Shown: positions 7,113 to 18,066, counted from the first letter of the stretch. The stretch is 64,000 nt of DNA from Pseudomonas sp. R-28-1W-6 (GCF_009799925.1 NZ_WELK01000002.1:372001-436000); one strand, 5' to 3'. Made by a program: numbers and translations. Notes: generated by a model from the sequence alone, not told the origin.

Positions 7113-9011
7113 TTAGATCGCGGCGCGGCTACGCAGCAGATCGAGCACCTGCTTGACGCCCTCCTCCACCGACAGACTCTGGGTGTCGATCACCAGATCG
7201 GCATCCAGCGGTACGTCGTAGGGGAAGGACTCGCCCGGGATGTTGTCGCCAGCGGCGGCATACAGGCCCTGCGGATCACGCTCGCGGCACGCGGCCGGCG
7301 AGGCCTGCACGTAGACGGTGAGCAGGCGCTCGTTGCCGATCAGCGCCTTGGCCTGCTCGCGGCCTTCGGCATCCGGGGCGACGAAGGCGGCCAGGGTCAG
7401 CAGGCCGGCCTCGTTGAACTGCCGCGCGACGTGGGCGGCACGCCGCCAGTTCTCGGTGCGCCCGGCGCGATCCTGCGCCAAGCCCTTGTTCAGGTCGTGA
7501 CGCAGGTTCTGCCCATCCAGCACGTACACGGCGCGGCCCATGTCGAACAGCTTGCGCTCCACGGCATAGGCCAGGGTGCTCTTGCCGGCGCCGGACAGGC
7601 CGCTGAACAGCACGGTGGCCGGCTGCTGGCCGAAGCGGGTGGCACGCTCTTCGGTGGATACATGGGCCAGCTTGCCGTGGTGACCGCCGGCCGGGTGGGC
7701 CTGCGGTGCGGCGATGATCATGCCGGCACCGACGGTGCCGTTGGTCAGCCGGTCGATGACGATGAAGGCACCGGTGGTGCGGTTCTGCGCATAGCCGTCG
7801 AGGGCGATCGGTGCATCCAGGGCGACCTTGACCTTGCCGATCTCGTTGAGCTGCAGGCTGCTCGCCGGGCCTTCTTCCAGGGTATTCACATCGACCCGGT
7901 GGGCGATGCTGGCGATCGAGCCCGGCACGTAGCTGGTGGCGCGCTTGATGTCGTACTTCTTGCCCGGCAGCATCGGCTCCTCGGCCATCCACACCAGCAT
8001 GGCGTCGAAGCTGTCGCTGATCTGCGGACGGTTGTCGGCATGCACCAGCATGTCGCCGCGGGACACGTCGATCTCGTCTTCCAGGGTCAGGGTGATCGCC
8101 TGGCCCGGGCCGGCATGCTCCAGCTCGCCTTCGTAGGTGACGATGGACTTGACCTTGCTGCCCTTGCCCGACGGCAGCGCGACCACTTCGTCGCCCTTGC
8201 GCACGATGCCGCTGGCCAGGGTGCCGGCGAAACCGCGGAAGTTCAGGTTGGGACGGTTGACGTACTGCACCGGGAAGCGCAGGTCGTCGAAGTTGCGGTC
8301 ACCGGCCACCTCCACGGTTTCGAGGATTTCCATCAGCGACTGGCCGGTGTACCAGGGCGACTGCTCGCTCTTGTTCACCACGTTGTCGCCCTTCAGCGCC
8401 GACATCGGCACGAAGTGCAGCGAGCTCGGCTTGAGCGCGATGCCTTCGGCGAACTTCAGGTAGTCGGCCTTGATCTGCTCGAATACGCCCTGATCGAAGC
8501 CCTTGAGGTCCATCTTGTTGATGGCCACGACGATGTGCTTGATGCCCAGCAGGCTGGCGATGAAGCTGTGGCGCTTGGTCTGGGTCTGCACCCCGTAACG
8601 CGCGTCGATCAGGATGATCGCCAGGTCGCAGGTGGAGGCGCCGGTCGCCATGTTGCGGGTGTACTGCTCATGGCCGGGGGTGTCGGCGATGATGAACTTG
8701 CGTTTGGCAGTGCTGAAGTAGCGGTACGCCACGTCAATGGTGATGCCTTGCTCGCGCTCGGCCTGCAGGCCGTCGACCAGCAGCGCCAGGTCCACTTCAT
8801 CGCCGGTGGTGCCGACTTTCTTGGAATCCTTGGTGATGGCTTCCAGATGGTCTTCGTAGATCATCTTGGTGTCGTGCAGCAGGCGCCCGATCAGGGTGCT
8901 CTTGCCGTCGTCGACGTTGCCGCAGGTGAGGAAGCGCAGCAGCTCTTTGCGTTCGTGCTGGGCCAGGTACGCAACGATGTCCTGGCTGATCAGATCGGAT
9001 TGATGGCTCAT
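7113..9011 (-). CDS. cysN: Bifunctional sulfate adenylyltransferase subunit 1 / adenylylsulfate kinase (CysNC)
   Basis: This enzyme activates sulfate: its GTPase half works with CysD to make APS, and its C-terminal kinase half makes PAPS. In the 632 residues, the G domain begins with P-loop GNVDDGKS (31-38), followed by [12 protein letters not shown] and NKMDL. Translation-factor-like beta-barrels come next. From about 460 there is an APS kinase with P-loop [20 protein letters not shown] and [14 protein letters not shown]. coli has separate cysN and cysC; the fusion is normal in Pseudomonas and rhizobia (NodQ). It lies 12 bp downstream of cysD in an operon, probably under CysB control, although no site could be assigned. 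Confidence 0.95.
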   Translation of the reverse strand: MSHQSDLISQDIVAYLAQHERKELLRFLTCGNVDDGKSTLIGRLLHDTKMIYEDHLEAITKDSKKVGTTGDEVDLALLVDGLQAEREQGITIDVAYRYFSTAKRKFIIADTPGHEQYTRNMATGASTCDLAIILIDARYGVQTQTKRHSFIASLLGIKHIVVAINKMDLKGFDQGVFEQIKADYLKFAEGIALKPSSLHFVPMSALKGDNVVNKSEQSPWYTGQSLMEILETVEVAGDRNFDDLRFPVQYVNRPNLNFRGFAGTLASGIVRKGDEVVALPSGKGSKVKSIVTYEGELEHAGPGQAITLTLEDEIDVSRGDMLVHADNRPQISDSFDAMLVWMAEEPMLPGKKYDIKRATSYVPGSIASIAHRVDVNTLEEGPASSLQLNEIGKVKVALDAPIALDGYAQNRTTGAFIVIDRLTNGTVGAGMIIAAPQAHPAGGHHGKLAHVSTEERATRFGQQPATVLFSGLSGAGKSTLAYAVERKLFDMGRAVYVLDGQNLRHDLNKGLAQDRAGRTENWRRAAHVARQFNEAGLLTLAAFVAPDAEGREQAKALIGNERLLTVYVQASPAACRERDPQGLYAAAGDNIPGESFPYDVPLDADLVIDTQSLSVEEGVKQVLDLLRSRAAI

Positions 9012-9023
9012 GGTGCAGAATCC

Positions 9024-9941
9024 TTAGAAGTAGCCCTGACGTTTCTTTTCTTCCATCGACCCGGCCTGATCGTGGTCGATCACGCGGCCCTGGCGTTCGG
9101 AAGTTCGGGTCAGGAGCATTTCCTGGATGATGTCGGTCAGCGTGGTCGCCGTGGACTCCACCGCGCCGGTCAGCGGGTAGCAGCCGAGGGTGCGGAAACG
9201 CACCATCTTCTTGGTGATACGGGCTTTCTCTTCGTCCGACAGGTGCTCGAGGATGCGCTCGTCGTCGATCATGATCAGCGTGCCGTTCTTCTCGATCACT
9301 TCGCGCTCGGCGGCGAAGTACAGCGGCACGATCGGGATCTGCTCCAGATAGATGTACTGCCAGATGTCCAGCTCGGTCCAGTTGGACAGCGGGAACACGC
9401 GGATCGACTCGCCCTTCTTGACCTTGCCGTTGTACAGGTTCCACAGCTCGGGGCGCTGGTTCTTCGGGTCCCAGCGGTGCTTGCTGTCGCGGAAGGAGTA
9501 CACGCGCTCCTTGGCGCGGGACTTCTCTTCGTCACGGCGCGCGCCACCGAAGGCGGCGTCGAAGCCGTACTTGTCCAGCGCCTGCTTGAGGCCCTCGGTC
9601 TTCATCACGTCGGTGTGCTTGGCACTGCCGTAGGTGAAGGGGTTCATGTCCTGCGCCACACCATCGGGGTTGATGTGGGTGATCAGGTCCAGGCCGTACT
9701 CTTTGACCATCTTCTCGCGGAAACTGTACATCTCCTGGAACTTCCAGCGAGTGTCCACGTGCATGACCGGGAACGGCAGCTTGCCAGGGAAGAACGCCTT
9801 GCGCGCCAAATGCAGCATCACGGCGGAATCTTTACCGATGGAGTACAGCATCACCGGGTTGTCGAATTCGGCGGCCACTTCACGAATGATGTGGATGCTT
9901 TCCGCCTCGAGCTGTTTCAGGTGCGTCAGTTTATCGAGCAT
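9024..9941 (-). CDS. cysD: Sulfate adenylyltransferase subunit 2 (CysD)
   Basis: This is the catalytic subunit that forms adenosine 5'-phosphosulfate from ATP and sulfate. It is a PP-loop ATP pyrophosphatase-family protein with the modified loop [20 protein letters not shown] near residues 31-50. Further motifs are [31 protein letters not shown] and [15 protein letters not shown]. The 305 residues match the family. It is the first gene of cysD-cysNC; the ATG at 9941 follows a 130-bp upstream region with no other gene. Confidence 0.96.
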   Translation of the reverse strand: MLDKLTHLKQLEAESIHIIREVAAEFDNPVMLYSIGKDSAVMLHLARKAFFPGKLPFPVMHVDTRWKFQEMYSFREKMVKEYGLDLITHINPDGVAQDMNPFTYGSAKHTDVMKTEGLKQALDKYGFDAAFGGARRDEEKSRAKERVYSFRDSKHRWDPKNQRPELWNLYNGKVKKGESIRVFPLSNWTELDIWQYIYLEQIPIVPLYFAAEREVIEKNGTLIMIDDERILEHLSDEEKARITKKMVRFRTLGCYPLTGAVESTATTLTDIIQEMLLTRTSERQGRVIDHDQAGSMEEKKRQGYF

Positions 9942-10072
9942 GGCTAGTCACAGATCTGGAGTGAACGGCCGGCGGGCCGTGGACGAGGGCGCACTCTAGC
10001 ACAGCGCCCGCTTCTATTCAGGCGACTACTTAGATCGAAAAGATCTAGTTTTATGCCCGGAAAATCAGCGGT

Positions 10073-10831
10073 TTATATGGGGTTCGGGCAATCGATAAAC
10101 AGGTGCTCGACGGCGAAGCGCCGCGCCAGATACTCGCCGAGGGCCTGCACGCCGTAACGCTCGGTGGCGTGGTGGCCAGCGGCGATGAAACTGATGCCGT
10201 TCTCGCGGGCGCTGTGGAAGGTCTGCTCGGAGGCCTCGCCGCTGAGAAACAGATCGACGCCGGCGGCGATGGCATTATCGATATAGCCCTGGCCACCGCC
10301 GGTGCACCAGCCGATCCGCCGAATCATCCCCGCACCTTCCACCAGCAGCGGCTCGCGGCCGAGCACTTCCTGCACCCGCCGGGCGAAGTCGCGTGCGCTC
10401 ACGGGTTCGGCCAGCGAACCGAGCAGGCCGACCACCTTGGGGTTGTCGGCATCGAGCGGGCCTTCCACGGTGATGTCGAGCTGACGCGCCAGCTGCACGT
10501 TGTTGCCGACTTCCGGGTGCAGGTCCAGCGGCAGGTGGTAGGCCAGCAGGCTGATGTCATGGCTCAGCAGGGTCTGCAGGCGGCGGCGCTTGATCCCGGT
10601 GATGCAGGCATCCTCGCCCTTCCAGAAGTAGCCGTGGTGCACCAGCAGCACGTCGGCCTCGGCCTCCACCGCGGCATCCAGCAGCGCCTGGCTGGCGGTG
10701 ACGCCACTGACGATGCGCCGCACCTGGGGCCGACCCTCGACCTGCAGGCCGTTGGGACAGTAGTCGCCGATCCGTGCGGCATTCAGGAAACGGTCGGCTT
10801 CCTCGACCAGGGTACGCAGCGCGATGGCCAT
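10073..10831 (-). CDS. Nif3-like dinuclear metal-centre hexameric protein (YbgI family)
   Basis: This 252-residue protein of the GTP cyclohydrolase I type 2/NIF3 family forms a toroidal hexamer with a di-metal site. Metal ligands are visible in LLVHHGYFWKGED (His-His), LDLHPEVGNN, SGEASEQTFHSARENG and AAGHHATERYGVQALGEYL. The start at ATG 10831 (MAIALRTLVEEAD) is preceded by GAGAGGAA; a TTG five codons earlier has no such site. The function is uncertain in bacteria; suggested roles are in metal delivery or DNA repair. It is divergent from algW with 112 bp between. Confidence 0.9.
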   Translation of the reverse strand: MAIALRTLVEEADRFLNAARIGDYCPNGLQVEGRPQVRRIVSGVTASQALLDAAVEAEADVLLVHHGYFWKGEDACITGIKRRRLQTLLSHDISLLAYHLPLDLHPEVGNNVQLARQLDITVEGPLDADNPKVVGLLGSLAEPVSARDFARRVQEVLGREPLLVEGAGMIRRIGWCTGGGQGYIDNAIAAGVDLFLSGEASEQTFHSARENGISFIAAGHHATERYGVQALGEYLARRFAVEHLFIDCPNPI

Positions 10832-10860
10832 ACGGATTCCTCTCAAGCCGTTGCAGGCAC

Positions 10861-10889
10861 TGCTTTCTGGCGCAGAGCCCCTCTATAAT
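10861..10889 (+). promoter_or_regulatory. Candidate sigma-70 promoter for algW
   Basis: A perfect TATAAT at 10884-10889 lies 55 bases before the algW ATG. The best -35 at 17-bp spacing is TGCTTT, which is weak. Confidence 0.5.
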
Positions 10890-10943
10890 GCCGCCACCTT
10901 AAGGGCCGCTCCGTGCCCTCGCAACCCCCAGGACTCTCCCCCG

Positions 10944-12086
<1,143 letters not shown>

Positions 12087-12091
12087 CAAGC

Positions 12092-12117
12092 AAGCCCGGC
12101 ACCCGCCGGGCTTTTTC
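12092..12117 (+). terminator. Rho-independent terminator after algW
   Basis: AGCCCGGC, loop ACCC, GCCGGGCT, then TTTT. Confidence 0.9.
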
Positions 12118-12145
12118 CTCGGCGCCGACCAGGCCTTTTGATAGG

Positions 12146-12161
12146 CGCGGGTTTACCCGCG
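12146..12161. repeat. REP-like palindrome CGCGGGTTTACCCGCG
   Basis: A 16-base hairpin of the common Pseudomonas extragenic palindrome type lies between algW and the convergent ChaN gene. Confidence 0.5.
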
Positions 12162-12211
12162 ATCCAGGCCAAAGCTCCTGCGCTGCAACGCAGGCGGACT
12201 CTCCGCCCCCA

Positions 12212-13096
12212 TCAGCGGCGCAACTGCGCGCAGTGATCCTGCGCCGGCTGGGCAGCGGTGTACCAGACGTAGTCGGCGCTGCCCGGCTCGACCGTGGCGC
12301 CCACCTCGGCGAGGATCAGCACGGCATTACCCTGCGCCGCGCCCAGGTCGGCCAGGTGCAGCGGCACGCCGAGGTCCTTGCGCACGTGGAAGGCCCCGGC
12401 CAGCAGCAGGGCCGGCTGTGGCGCGGCCAGCAAGCGCTCGGCCATGCGCCGATCGCGCTGCTGCTGCACGGCGAGCATGGCCGGCAGCTGGCTGTCCGGC
12501 AGCAGGCCGCAGTGCGACTCGCGGATATCGGCCTGCAGCCGCTCCCGCACCGCCGGCGCGCTGGAGGCCGGCCCGCTCAGCGCCGGGCGCTGGCGATAGA
12601 TCTGCAGGATCTCGCCGCGATCGAGGTTGGCCGCCAGCAGCGGATAGGGCTGGCGCAACTCGTACTGCACCAGCGGCCCGTACAGCGACCAGGCCCAGCT
12701 CGGCTGCCAGGCCAGCGCGACAAAGGGGTCACCGAGGCCTTCACCGGCACGGGCAAGCCCTTGGGCCTGCTCGACCCTGGCCTGCTGATCCGGATTGATC
12801 ATCTCCATCAGCACGCTACCCTGGGCGCGTCGCGCGGCCAGCTCGCGCGACAACCAGAGCTGCAGGGCGTGGTGATCGGGGTTGTCGTGCTGCTCGCCGA
12901 CCAGCACCCGCGGCGCCTTGGCCAGGCGCTCGACCAGCTGCTCCGCTGCCAGCCGCTCACCGCTGGCCAGATCGATAATCTGCCCCAGCTGGGGATGGTC
13001 GCGCCCCTCGGTGGCAATCGGCGTTGGTGGCGGCAGCACGCCGCGGGACTGGCAGGCCGCCAGCAGGAAAAGAGCACAGAGCGACAGCATACGCAT
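12212..13096 (-). CDS. ChaN-family (DUF399) heme-binding lipoprotein, PhuW-like
   Basis: A 294-residue predicted lipoprotein. The signal peptide MRMLSLCALFLLAACQS ends in lipobox LAAC (Cys at about 15). The DUF399/ChaN domain follows, with RVLVGEQHDNPDHHALQLWL and EMINPDQQARVEQ early and LLLAGAFHVRKDLGVPLHL at the end. ChaN binds heme dimers in Campylobacter, and a homologue (phuW) ends the P. aeruginosa heme-uptake operon. The start ATG 13096 has AAGGA at 8 bases; an earlier in-frame ATG (13120) does not. It is the last gene of the permease-ATPase-lipoprotein set, 52 bp after the ATPase. Confidence 0.85.
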   Translation of the reverse strand: MRMLSLCALFLLAACQSRGVLPPPTPIATEGRDHPQLGQIIDLASGERLAAEQLVERLAKAPRVLVGEQHDNPDHHALQLWLSRELAARRAQGSVLMEMINPDQQARVEQAQGLARAGEGLGDPFVALAWQPSWAWSLYGPLVQYELRQPYPLLAANLDRGEILQIYRQRPALSGPASSAPAVRERLQADIRESHCGLLPDSQLPAMLAVQQQRDRRMAERLLAAPQPALLLAGAFHVRKDLGVPLHLADLGAAQGNAVLILAEVGATVEPGSADYVWYTAAQPAQDHCAQLRR

Positions 13097-13148
13097 GGAC
13101 GTTTCCTTGGCTATCCGCACCAGCAGCCCAGGCCGCTGGATAAACCCA

Positions 13149-13916
13149 TCAGCGCGCCACGATCAGCGGGTGGCCCCGTTCGGGATGGCGCTGGATCAGC
13201 ACCTGCAAGCCGAACACCGCCTCCAGCCCCGCCGCGTCGAGCACCGCATCCGGCGTGCCCAGGCCGTGGGGCCGGCCGCGCTGCAGCAGGAGGATACGGT
13301 CGCAATAGCGCGCCGCCAGGTTGAGGTCATGCAGGATCACCAGCACCGCCGCGCCGCGCCCGGCGAACTCGCGCACGGCCTGCAGGGTGGTGTGCTGGTG
13401 CAGCGGGTCGAGCATCGAGGTCGGCTCGTCGAGCAGCAGGGTCTGCCCCGCCGCGCCCGGCCACAGCTGTGCCAGCACCCGCGCCAGGTGCACGCGCTGG
13501 CGTTCGCCGCCGGACAGCGCCAGGTAGCTGCGCCCGACCAGGTGCGCGGCATCGGCGGCGCGCAGGGCTTCGCCGACGATCTCGTCGTCGCGCTGCCGCC
13601 CGCTGGCATGGGGCAGACGGCCGAGGCCGACCACCTGCTCCACCGCGAAGGCGAAGCTCAGCGTCGAGCTCTGCGGCAGCACCGCCAGGCGCCGCGCCCG
13701 CGCCGGCCCGGACCACTCGGCCAGAGGCCGGCCGGCCAGGCTGACCTCGCCACGGGCCGCTTTCAGCTCGCCGCACAAGGCGCCGAGCAGGGTGCTCTTG
13801 CCCGCGCCGTTGGGCCCGAGTACGCCGAGCACTTCGCCGGGGTGCAGTTCCAGGTCGACATCCGCCAGCACGGTGCAAGGGCCGCGCTGCACCGCCAGGT
13901 TCTTGGCCCGCAACAT
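13149..13916 (-). CDS. phuV: Heme ABC transporter ATP-binding protein (HmuV/PhuV type)
   Basis: A 255-residue ATPase of the FecCD-type importer family. Visible are Walker [10 protein letters not shown] (near 36-44), Q-loop LPQSS, signature [19 protein letters not shown], Walker [12 protein letters not shown], and the H-loop in [13 protein letters not shown]. The LARVLAQLW stretch and the terminal [15 protein letters not shown] are typical of the heme HmuV group rather than siderophore or B12 ATPases. The ATG overlaps the permease stop (TGATG), so translation is coupled. Heme as substrate is inferred from the sequence type and the ChaN neighbour. Confidence 0.88.
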   Translation of the reverse strand: MLRAKNLAVQRGPCTVLADVDLELHPGEVLGVLGPNGAGKSTLLGALCGELKAARGEVSLAGRPLAEWSGPARARRLAVLPQSSTLSFAFAVEQVVGLGRLPHASGRQRDDEIVGEALRAADAAHLVGRSYLALSGGERQRVHLARVLAQLWPGAAGQTLLLDEPTSMLDPLHQHTTLQAVREFAGRGAAVLVILHDLNLAARYCDRILLLQRGRPHGLGTPDAVLDAAGLEAVFGLQVLIQRHPERGHPLIVAR

Positions 13917-14953
13917 CAGGTGCGCCCCCGCAGCAATAGATAGAGAAAGAACGGCGCGCCGAGCAGCGCGGTGACGATGCCGATCGGCAGTTCCGCCGGG
14001 GCCAGAAGCAGGCGCGCGACCAGGTCGGCGAGCAGCAGCAGGCTGGCGCCGGCCAGCAGCGAGGCCGGCAGCAGCACGCGGTGATCGGGGCCGACCAGCA
14101 GGCGCATCAGGTGCGGCACCACCAGGCCGATGAAGCCGATCAGCCCGGCCGCCGCCACCGCCGCGCCGACGCCCAGCGCCGTGCACAGTACCAGTTCCAG
14201 CTTGACCCGCTCGACATCGAAGCCCAGATGGCGCGCCTCCGATTCGCCCAGCAGCAGCGCATTCAGCGCCGCCGCTCGCCGCGGCAGCCAGATGGCCACG
14301 CCGACAGTCACCAGCAGCAGCGGCCACAGCCGCGAGTAGCTGGCACCGTTGAGGCTGCCGAGGTTCCAGAAGGTCAGGCTGCGTAGGGTGGCGTCGTCGG
14401 CCAGGTAGGTGAACAGGCCGACGCCGGCGCCGGCCATGGCGGTCAGCGCCACCCCGGCCAGGAGCAGGGTGGCGACGTGGGTCTGCCCGTCGCGGCGACC
14501 GAAGCGGTAGACCAGCGCGGTCACCGCCAGGCCGCCGGCGAAGGCGCAGAGCGACAGCAGATAAGGCTCCAGCGCCGGCGGCAGGCCGCCCAGGTAGCTG
14601 CCACCGACGATGGCGATGGCCGCGCCCAGCGCCGCACCGCCGGACACCCCGACCAGGCCGGGATCGGCCAGCGGGTTGCGGAACAGCCCCTGCATGGCCA
14701 CCCCGCACAGCGCCAGCACGGCGCCCACGGCCAGGCCGAGCAGGCTGCGCGGCAGGCGGATCTGGCCGAGGATCAGCTCGGCCTGCTGCAAGCCCTTGCC
14801 CTCCAGCGGCAGGCCGAGCAGGCGCAGGCCGGCCAGCAGGGTATCGGCCAGCGGCAGGCTGACCGGCCCCAGGGCCAGGGACAGCCACAGCGCCAGCAGC
14901 AACAACAGGCCCAGGGCGATCAGCAGCGGGCGGGGTCGAACAATGGCGGTCAT
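13916..14953 (-). CDS. phuU: Heme ABC transporter permease (FecCD family, PhuU/HmuU type)
   Basis: A 345-residue inner-membrane permease with about ten transmembrane helices. Family motifs include [61 protein letters not shown] and [20 protein letters not shown], ending in [19 protein letters not shown]. The start is ATG 14953; the frame is open further up but carries no ribosome-binding site. It is first in a three-gene operon. The substrate-binding protein, heme chaperone and receptor that normally accompany it are absent here. It is divergent from the Rieske gene. Confidence 0.88.
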   Translation of the reverse strand: MTAIVRPRPLLIALGLLLLLALWLSLALGPVSLPLADTLLAGLRLLGLPLEGKGLQQAELILGQIRLPRSLLGLAVGAVLALCGVAMQGLFRNPLADPGLVGVSGGAALGAAIAIVGGSYLGGLPPALEPYLLSLCAFAGGLAVTALVYRFGRRDGQTHVATLLLAGVALTAMAGAGVGLFTYLADDATLRSLTFWNLGSLNGASYSRLWPLLLVTVGVAIWLPRRAAALNALLLGESEARHLGFDVERVKLELVLCTALGVGAAVAAAGLIGFIGLVVPHLMRLLVGPDHRVLLPASLLAGASLLLLADLVARLLLAPAELPIGIVTALLGAPFFLYLLLRGRT

Positions 14954-15085
14954 GGGCGGGTATCGGCAGCCAGGGTGCGCGCAAGGATAAAAGGCTGCCG
15001 CCCGCACCGCCAGCGCATATCCCCAGCGTCCTAGCCCATCGCCACGCCCATGCGGGATAATCGCGGCCTTGGCGTGGAGATCCCC

Positions 15086-15403
15086 ATGAAGCTTCTATGC
15101 GCCCCGCATGAGCTGGCCGAAGGCCAGAGCCGGGGCTTTGTCGTGCAGGACCAGCAGCTGGTGGCGGTACGCCGCGACGGCCGCCCCTATGTCTACCGCA
15201 ATCGCTGCCCGCACCGCGGCCTGAGCCTGGAATGGCGCGCGGACGACTTTCTCGACGCCAGCGGCAGCCTGCTGCAGTGCGCCCACCACGGCGCACTGTT
15301 CCTTATAGAAAGTGGCGAATGCCTGACCGGGCCCTGCGCGGGCCAATCGCTGCAGGCGGTGGCGTGCCGCGAAGACCGCGACGGTATCTGGATCGAGCCG
15401 TAG
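15086..15403 (+). CDS. Small stand-alone Rieske [2Fe-2S] protein
   Basis: A 105-residue protein with a single Rieske domain. The cluster ligands are in CPHRGLSL (Cys-His) and CAHHGALF (Cys-His), separated by a DFLDASG insert. Such ferredoxin-like proteins carry electrons for oxygenases or have unknown roles. The start is ATG 15086 after GTGGAGA. Its TAG stop lies inside the left arm of a hairpin repeat shared with the convergent sfsA gene. The function is not predictable from context; it faces away from the heme-transporter operon, with 132 bp between. Confidence 0.85.
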   Translation: MKLLCAPHELAEGQSRGFVVQDQQLVAVRRDGRPYVYRNRCPHRGLSLEWRADDFLDASGSLLQCAHHGALFLIESGECLTGPCAGQSLQAVACREDRDGIWIEP

Positions 15404-15462
15404 GGTGCGCAGTGCGCACCAGGCACTTGCGAGCGGCCCTCGGTGCGCACGGCGCCCCCTAC
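15399..15462. repeat. Dispersed hairpin repeat (copy 1) between convergent Rieske and sfsA genes
   Basis: The left arm starts CGTAGGGTGCGC at 15399 and the right arm ends GCGCCCCCTAC at 15462. It is the same family as the perfect copy at 39074-39138, with a few mismatches. It contains the TAG stop of the Rieske gene at 15401 and that of sfsA at 15461. Confidence 0.8.
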
Positions 15463-16166
15463 AAAAGCACATCCAGCCGGCGCACCAGGCGCATGGCCTG
15501 CGGCGTGATCTCGGCGCCATAGGCCAGCACCTCGACACCCGCCGCCCTGGCCTCGCGCAGGCCTGCGGCATAGGCCGGGTCGATTTCCGCGGCCACGCGC
15601 ACCGCCTCGATCCCGCTCAGGTTCACGCAATACAGCTGCACCGCGCGCACGCCCTGGCGCGCCAGGCCCGCCAGTTCGCGCAGGTGCTTGGCGCCGCGCT
15701 CGGTGCGGGCATCGGGAAAGGCCGCGACGGCCGTATCCGGAAAGCCCAGGGTGACGCTCTTCACTTCGACCCAGGCCGGTCCTGCGGGGTAATCCAGGCG
15801 AAAATCCGCCCGACTGTTTTCCGCGCCGAAACGCACCTCGCGCCTGAGCGCGGTGAAGCCGCTCAGCTCGCTGATCACCCCGGCCCGCAGCGCCTCCTCG
15901 ACCAGGCCATTGGCCCGTGCGGTATTGATGCAGGCCAGCCGGCCCTGCGGCGTCTCGCCCAGCTCCCAGGTGCCCGGCAGCTTGCGCCTGGGGTCGCTGG
16001 AGCGACTGAACCAGACCCGGCAGCCCTCGCTCATGCAGTTGAGCATGGAGCCGGTGTTGGGGCAGTGGATGGTCAACTGCTCGCCGCCGGCGGTCTCGAT
16101 ATCAGCGAGAAAGCGCTTGTAGCGGCGCAGCAGGCGCCCCTCCTCCAGAGGCGGCTCAAACCGCAT
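15459..16166 (-). CDS. sfsA: Sugar fermentation stimulation protein SfsA
   Basis: A 235-residue SfsA-family protein (DNA-binding OB-like plus nuclease-like fold). Motifs: [44 protein letters not shown] with [39 protein letters not shown] and [12 protein letters not shown]. The PD-(D/E)xK-like residues in ADFRL...VEVKS are intact. In E. coli it raises expression of maltose genes; the true activity is unsettled. Its ATG (16166) overlaps the end of the aminotransferase gene by 11 bp, so the two form an operon. The stop codon is supplied by the hairpin repeat. Confidence 0.92.
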   Translation of the reverse strand: MRFEPPLEEGRLLRRYKRFLADIETAGGEQLTIHCPNTGSMLNCMSEGCRVWFSRSSDPRRKLPGTWELGETPQGRLACINTARANGLVEEALRAGVISELSGFTALRREVRFGAENSRADFRLDYPAGPAWVEVKSVTLGFPDTAVAAFPDARTERGAKHLRELAGLARQGVRAVQLYCVNLSGIEAVRVAAEIDPAYAAGLREARAAGVEVLAYGAEITPQAMRLVRRLDVLL

Positions 16167-17337
16167 CGGGCCGCCAGGTCTGCAGGCCGCGGGCGATGCG
16201 CTCGACCGCCTGCTGCAGGCGTTCGATGTTCTGCGTGTAGGCGAAGCGCACATGGTGTCCGGCCAGGTGCCGGCCGAAGTCCAGCCCCGGGGTGAAGGCG
16301 ACGTGCTCGGTCTCGAGGAAATGCCGGCAGAAGGCAAAGGCCTCGCCGCCGAACGCGGAGATGTCGGCATATAGATAGAAGGCGCCCTCCGGCTCCACGG
16401 CGATCCTGAAGCCCAGCTCGCGCAGGGCCGGCAGCAGGTAGTCGCGGCGGCGCTGGAACGCGTGGCGGCGCTCTTCGAGGATGGCCAGGGTGGCCGGCTC
16501 GAAGCAGGCCAGCGCGGCGTACTGGGCCATACTCGGGGCGCTGATGTAGAGGTTCTGTGCCAGCTTCTCCAGTTCGCTCACCGCATTGCTCGGCGCCACC
16601 AGCCAGCCCAGGCGCCAGCCGGTCATGCCGAAGTACTTGGAGAAACTGTTGAGGACGAAGGCGTCGTCATCCACCTGCAGCACGCTGGCCGCCTCGCAGC
16701 CATAGGTCAGGCCGTGGTAGATCTCGTCGACCACCAGGTGGCCGCCGCGCGCCTTGAGCGAAGTCGACAGCGCGGCCAGCTCGTCCCGGTGCAGCAGGGT
16801 GCCGGTCGGGTTGGCCGGCGAGGCGACCAGGGCGCCGACGCTGTCGTGGTCCCAGTAGCGCTCGACCAGCTGCGGGGTCAGCTGGTAGCGGCTGTCCGGA
16901 CCGACCGGCACCAGCTGCGCGGCGCCTTCGACCAGGCGCAGGAAGTGGCGATTGCACGGGTAGCCGGGGTCGGCCAGCAGCCAGTGCTTGCCCGGGTCGA
17001 CCAGCAGGCTGGTGGCCAGCAGCAGGGCGCCGGAGCCGCCGGGGGTGATCAGGATGCGCCCGGGGTCGATGCTCAGGCCGTAGCGGCTGGCGTAGAAGCC
17101 GGCGATCGCCTCGCGCAGCGCCGGAATACCGCGCGCCGCGGTGTAGCGGGTATGCCCCGCGGCCAGGGCCGCCTGACCGGCACGGATGATCGGTTCGGCG
17201 GTGGTGAAGTCCGGCTCGCCGATTTCCAGGTGGATCACATCATGGCCGGCGGCCTGCAACTCGTTGGCGCGGGCCAGCAGGGCCATGACGTGGAACGGTT
17301 CGATGGCGCGACTGCGCGCACTGAAGGGCTGGGCCAT
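16156..17337 (-). CDS. PLP-dependent class I/II aminotransferase
   Basis: A 393-residue fold-type I aminotransferase. Visible are [48 protein letters not shown] (Asn), [11 protein letters not shown] (Asp/Tyr), the PLP lysine in [16 protein letters not shown], and the carboxylate-binding Arg in [10 protein letters not shown]. It resembles aspartate/aromatic aminotransferases of the AspC/AAT-I subgroup; the amino-donor preference is not predictable. It is just upstream of sfsA (overlapping) and divergent from dksA. Confidence 0.88.
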   Translation of the reverse strand: MAQPFSARSRAIEPFHVMALLARANELQAAGHDVIHLEIGEPDFTTAEPIIRAGQAALAAGHTRYTAARGIPALREAIAGFYASRYGLSIDPGRILITPGGSGALLLATSLLVDPGKHWLLADPGYPCNRHFLRLVEGAAQLVPVGPDSRYQLTPQLVERYWDHDSVGALVASPANPTGTLLHRDELAALSTSLKARGGHLVVDEIYHGLTYGCEAASVLQVDDDAFVLNSFSKYFGMTGWRLGWLVAPSNAVSELEKLAQNLYISAPSMAQYAALACFEPATLAILEERRHAFQRRRDYLLPALRELGFRIAVEPEGAFYLYADISAFGGEAFAFCRHFLETEHVAFTPGLDFGRHLAGHHVRFAYTQNIERLQQAVERIARGLQTWRPDAV

Positions 17338-17531
17338 TGGCCTTCCTTTATCTGGGCAAAGGGTGGATTCTAACTAACTGCTCGACCAGGCTGTAGCAAC
17401 ATGGACAACCGGGAGTAGCATCGCCCGAATTGATCTGGTAAGTTCGCCCGCTTGCAGCCGCAGGCCCGGCCCTGCCGGTAAAGGAACAGATCCTGCGCTA
17501 GTGGATCAGAGAGAGTGAGAGGCGGCCATCC

Positions 17532-17975
17532 ATGCCCATCAAAGCAAAACCAAGTAGTAGCCAGCTGGCCCGCGGTTTCGAGCCCTATAAAGAGAAAAAG
17601 GGCGAGGAGTACATGGGCGAGCCAATGCGAGCTCACTTCACCAGCATCCTCAACAAGTGGAAGCTGGAGCTGATGCAGGAAGTGGATCGTACCGTGCACC
17701 ACATGCAGGACGAGGCGGCCAACTTCCCGGATCCGGCCGACCGCGCCAGCCAGGAAGAAGAGTTCAGCCTGGAGCTGCGTGCCCGTGATCGCGAGCGCAA
17801 GCTGATCAAGAAGATCGACGAAACCCTGCAGCTGATCGAAGACAACGAGTACGGCTGGTGCGACTCCTGCGGCGTCGAAATCGGCATCCGCCGCCTCGAA
17901 GCCCGCCCGACCGCGACCCTGTGCATCGACTGCAAGACGCTGGCGGAAATCAAGGAAAAGCAGATCGGTTCCTGA
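17532..17975 (+). CDS. dksA: RNA polymerase-binding transcription factor DksA
   Basis: DksA binds the RNA polymerase secondary channel and acts with ppGpp to reset transcription of rRNA and amino-acid genes. The 147 residues include the coiled-coil region with the Asp-containing tip ([32 protein letters not shown]) and the C-terminal zinc finger CDSCG...CIDCK. All four cysteines are present, so this is the zinc-containing paralogue rather than the Cys-poor DksA2. The ATG at 17532 follows GTGAGAGG. A strong terminator follows. Confidence 0.97.
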   Translation: MPIKAKPSSSQLARGFEPYKEKKGEEYMGEPMRAHFTSILNKWKLELMQEVDRTVHHMQDEAANFPDPADRASQEEEFSLELRARDRERKLIKKIDETLQLIEDNEYGWCDSCGVEIGIRRLEARPTATLCIDCKTLAEIKEKQIGS

Positions 17976-17981
17976 TTCCGG

Positions 17982-18010
17982 ACGGGGCGCTCAGGCGCCC
18001 CGTTGCATTT
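17982..18010 (+). terminator. Rho-independent terminator after dksA
   Basis: ACGGGGCGC, loop TCAG, GCGCCCCGT, then TGCATTT. The T-run is short. Confidence 0.75.
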
Positions 18011-18066
18011 CTGCCCCCTGATCAGCGGGCTGGCCTGACGATGCCCGCACAGCCATCATGCCGCCC

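Noticed and set aside
7083..9947. 954-codon open frame on the + strand
   Set aside because: It is antisense to cysNC and cysD, which have full domain signatures. The translation is low-complexity Ala/Gly/His/Val typical of GC-rich shadow frames.
10031..10050. TAGATC-GAAAA-GATCTA as a terminator between cysD and the Nif3-like gene
   Set aside because: Both genes read leftward and the T-run lies on the wrong side for the Nif3-like gene. It could be a site for cysD regulation, but no consensus is matched.
14954..15085. Fur box for the heme operon
   Set aside because: GGATAAAAGG and GGGATAATCG are present, but no 19-bp GATAAT inverted array. One of them is as likely to be a -10 for the Rieske gene.
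13917..15296. Large N-terminal extension of the ATPase PhuV
   Set aside because: It is a second frame of phuU and beyond; the ATPase begins at ATG 13916 with the standard length.
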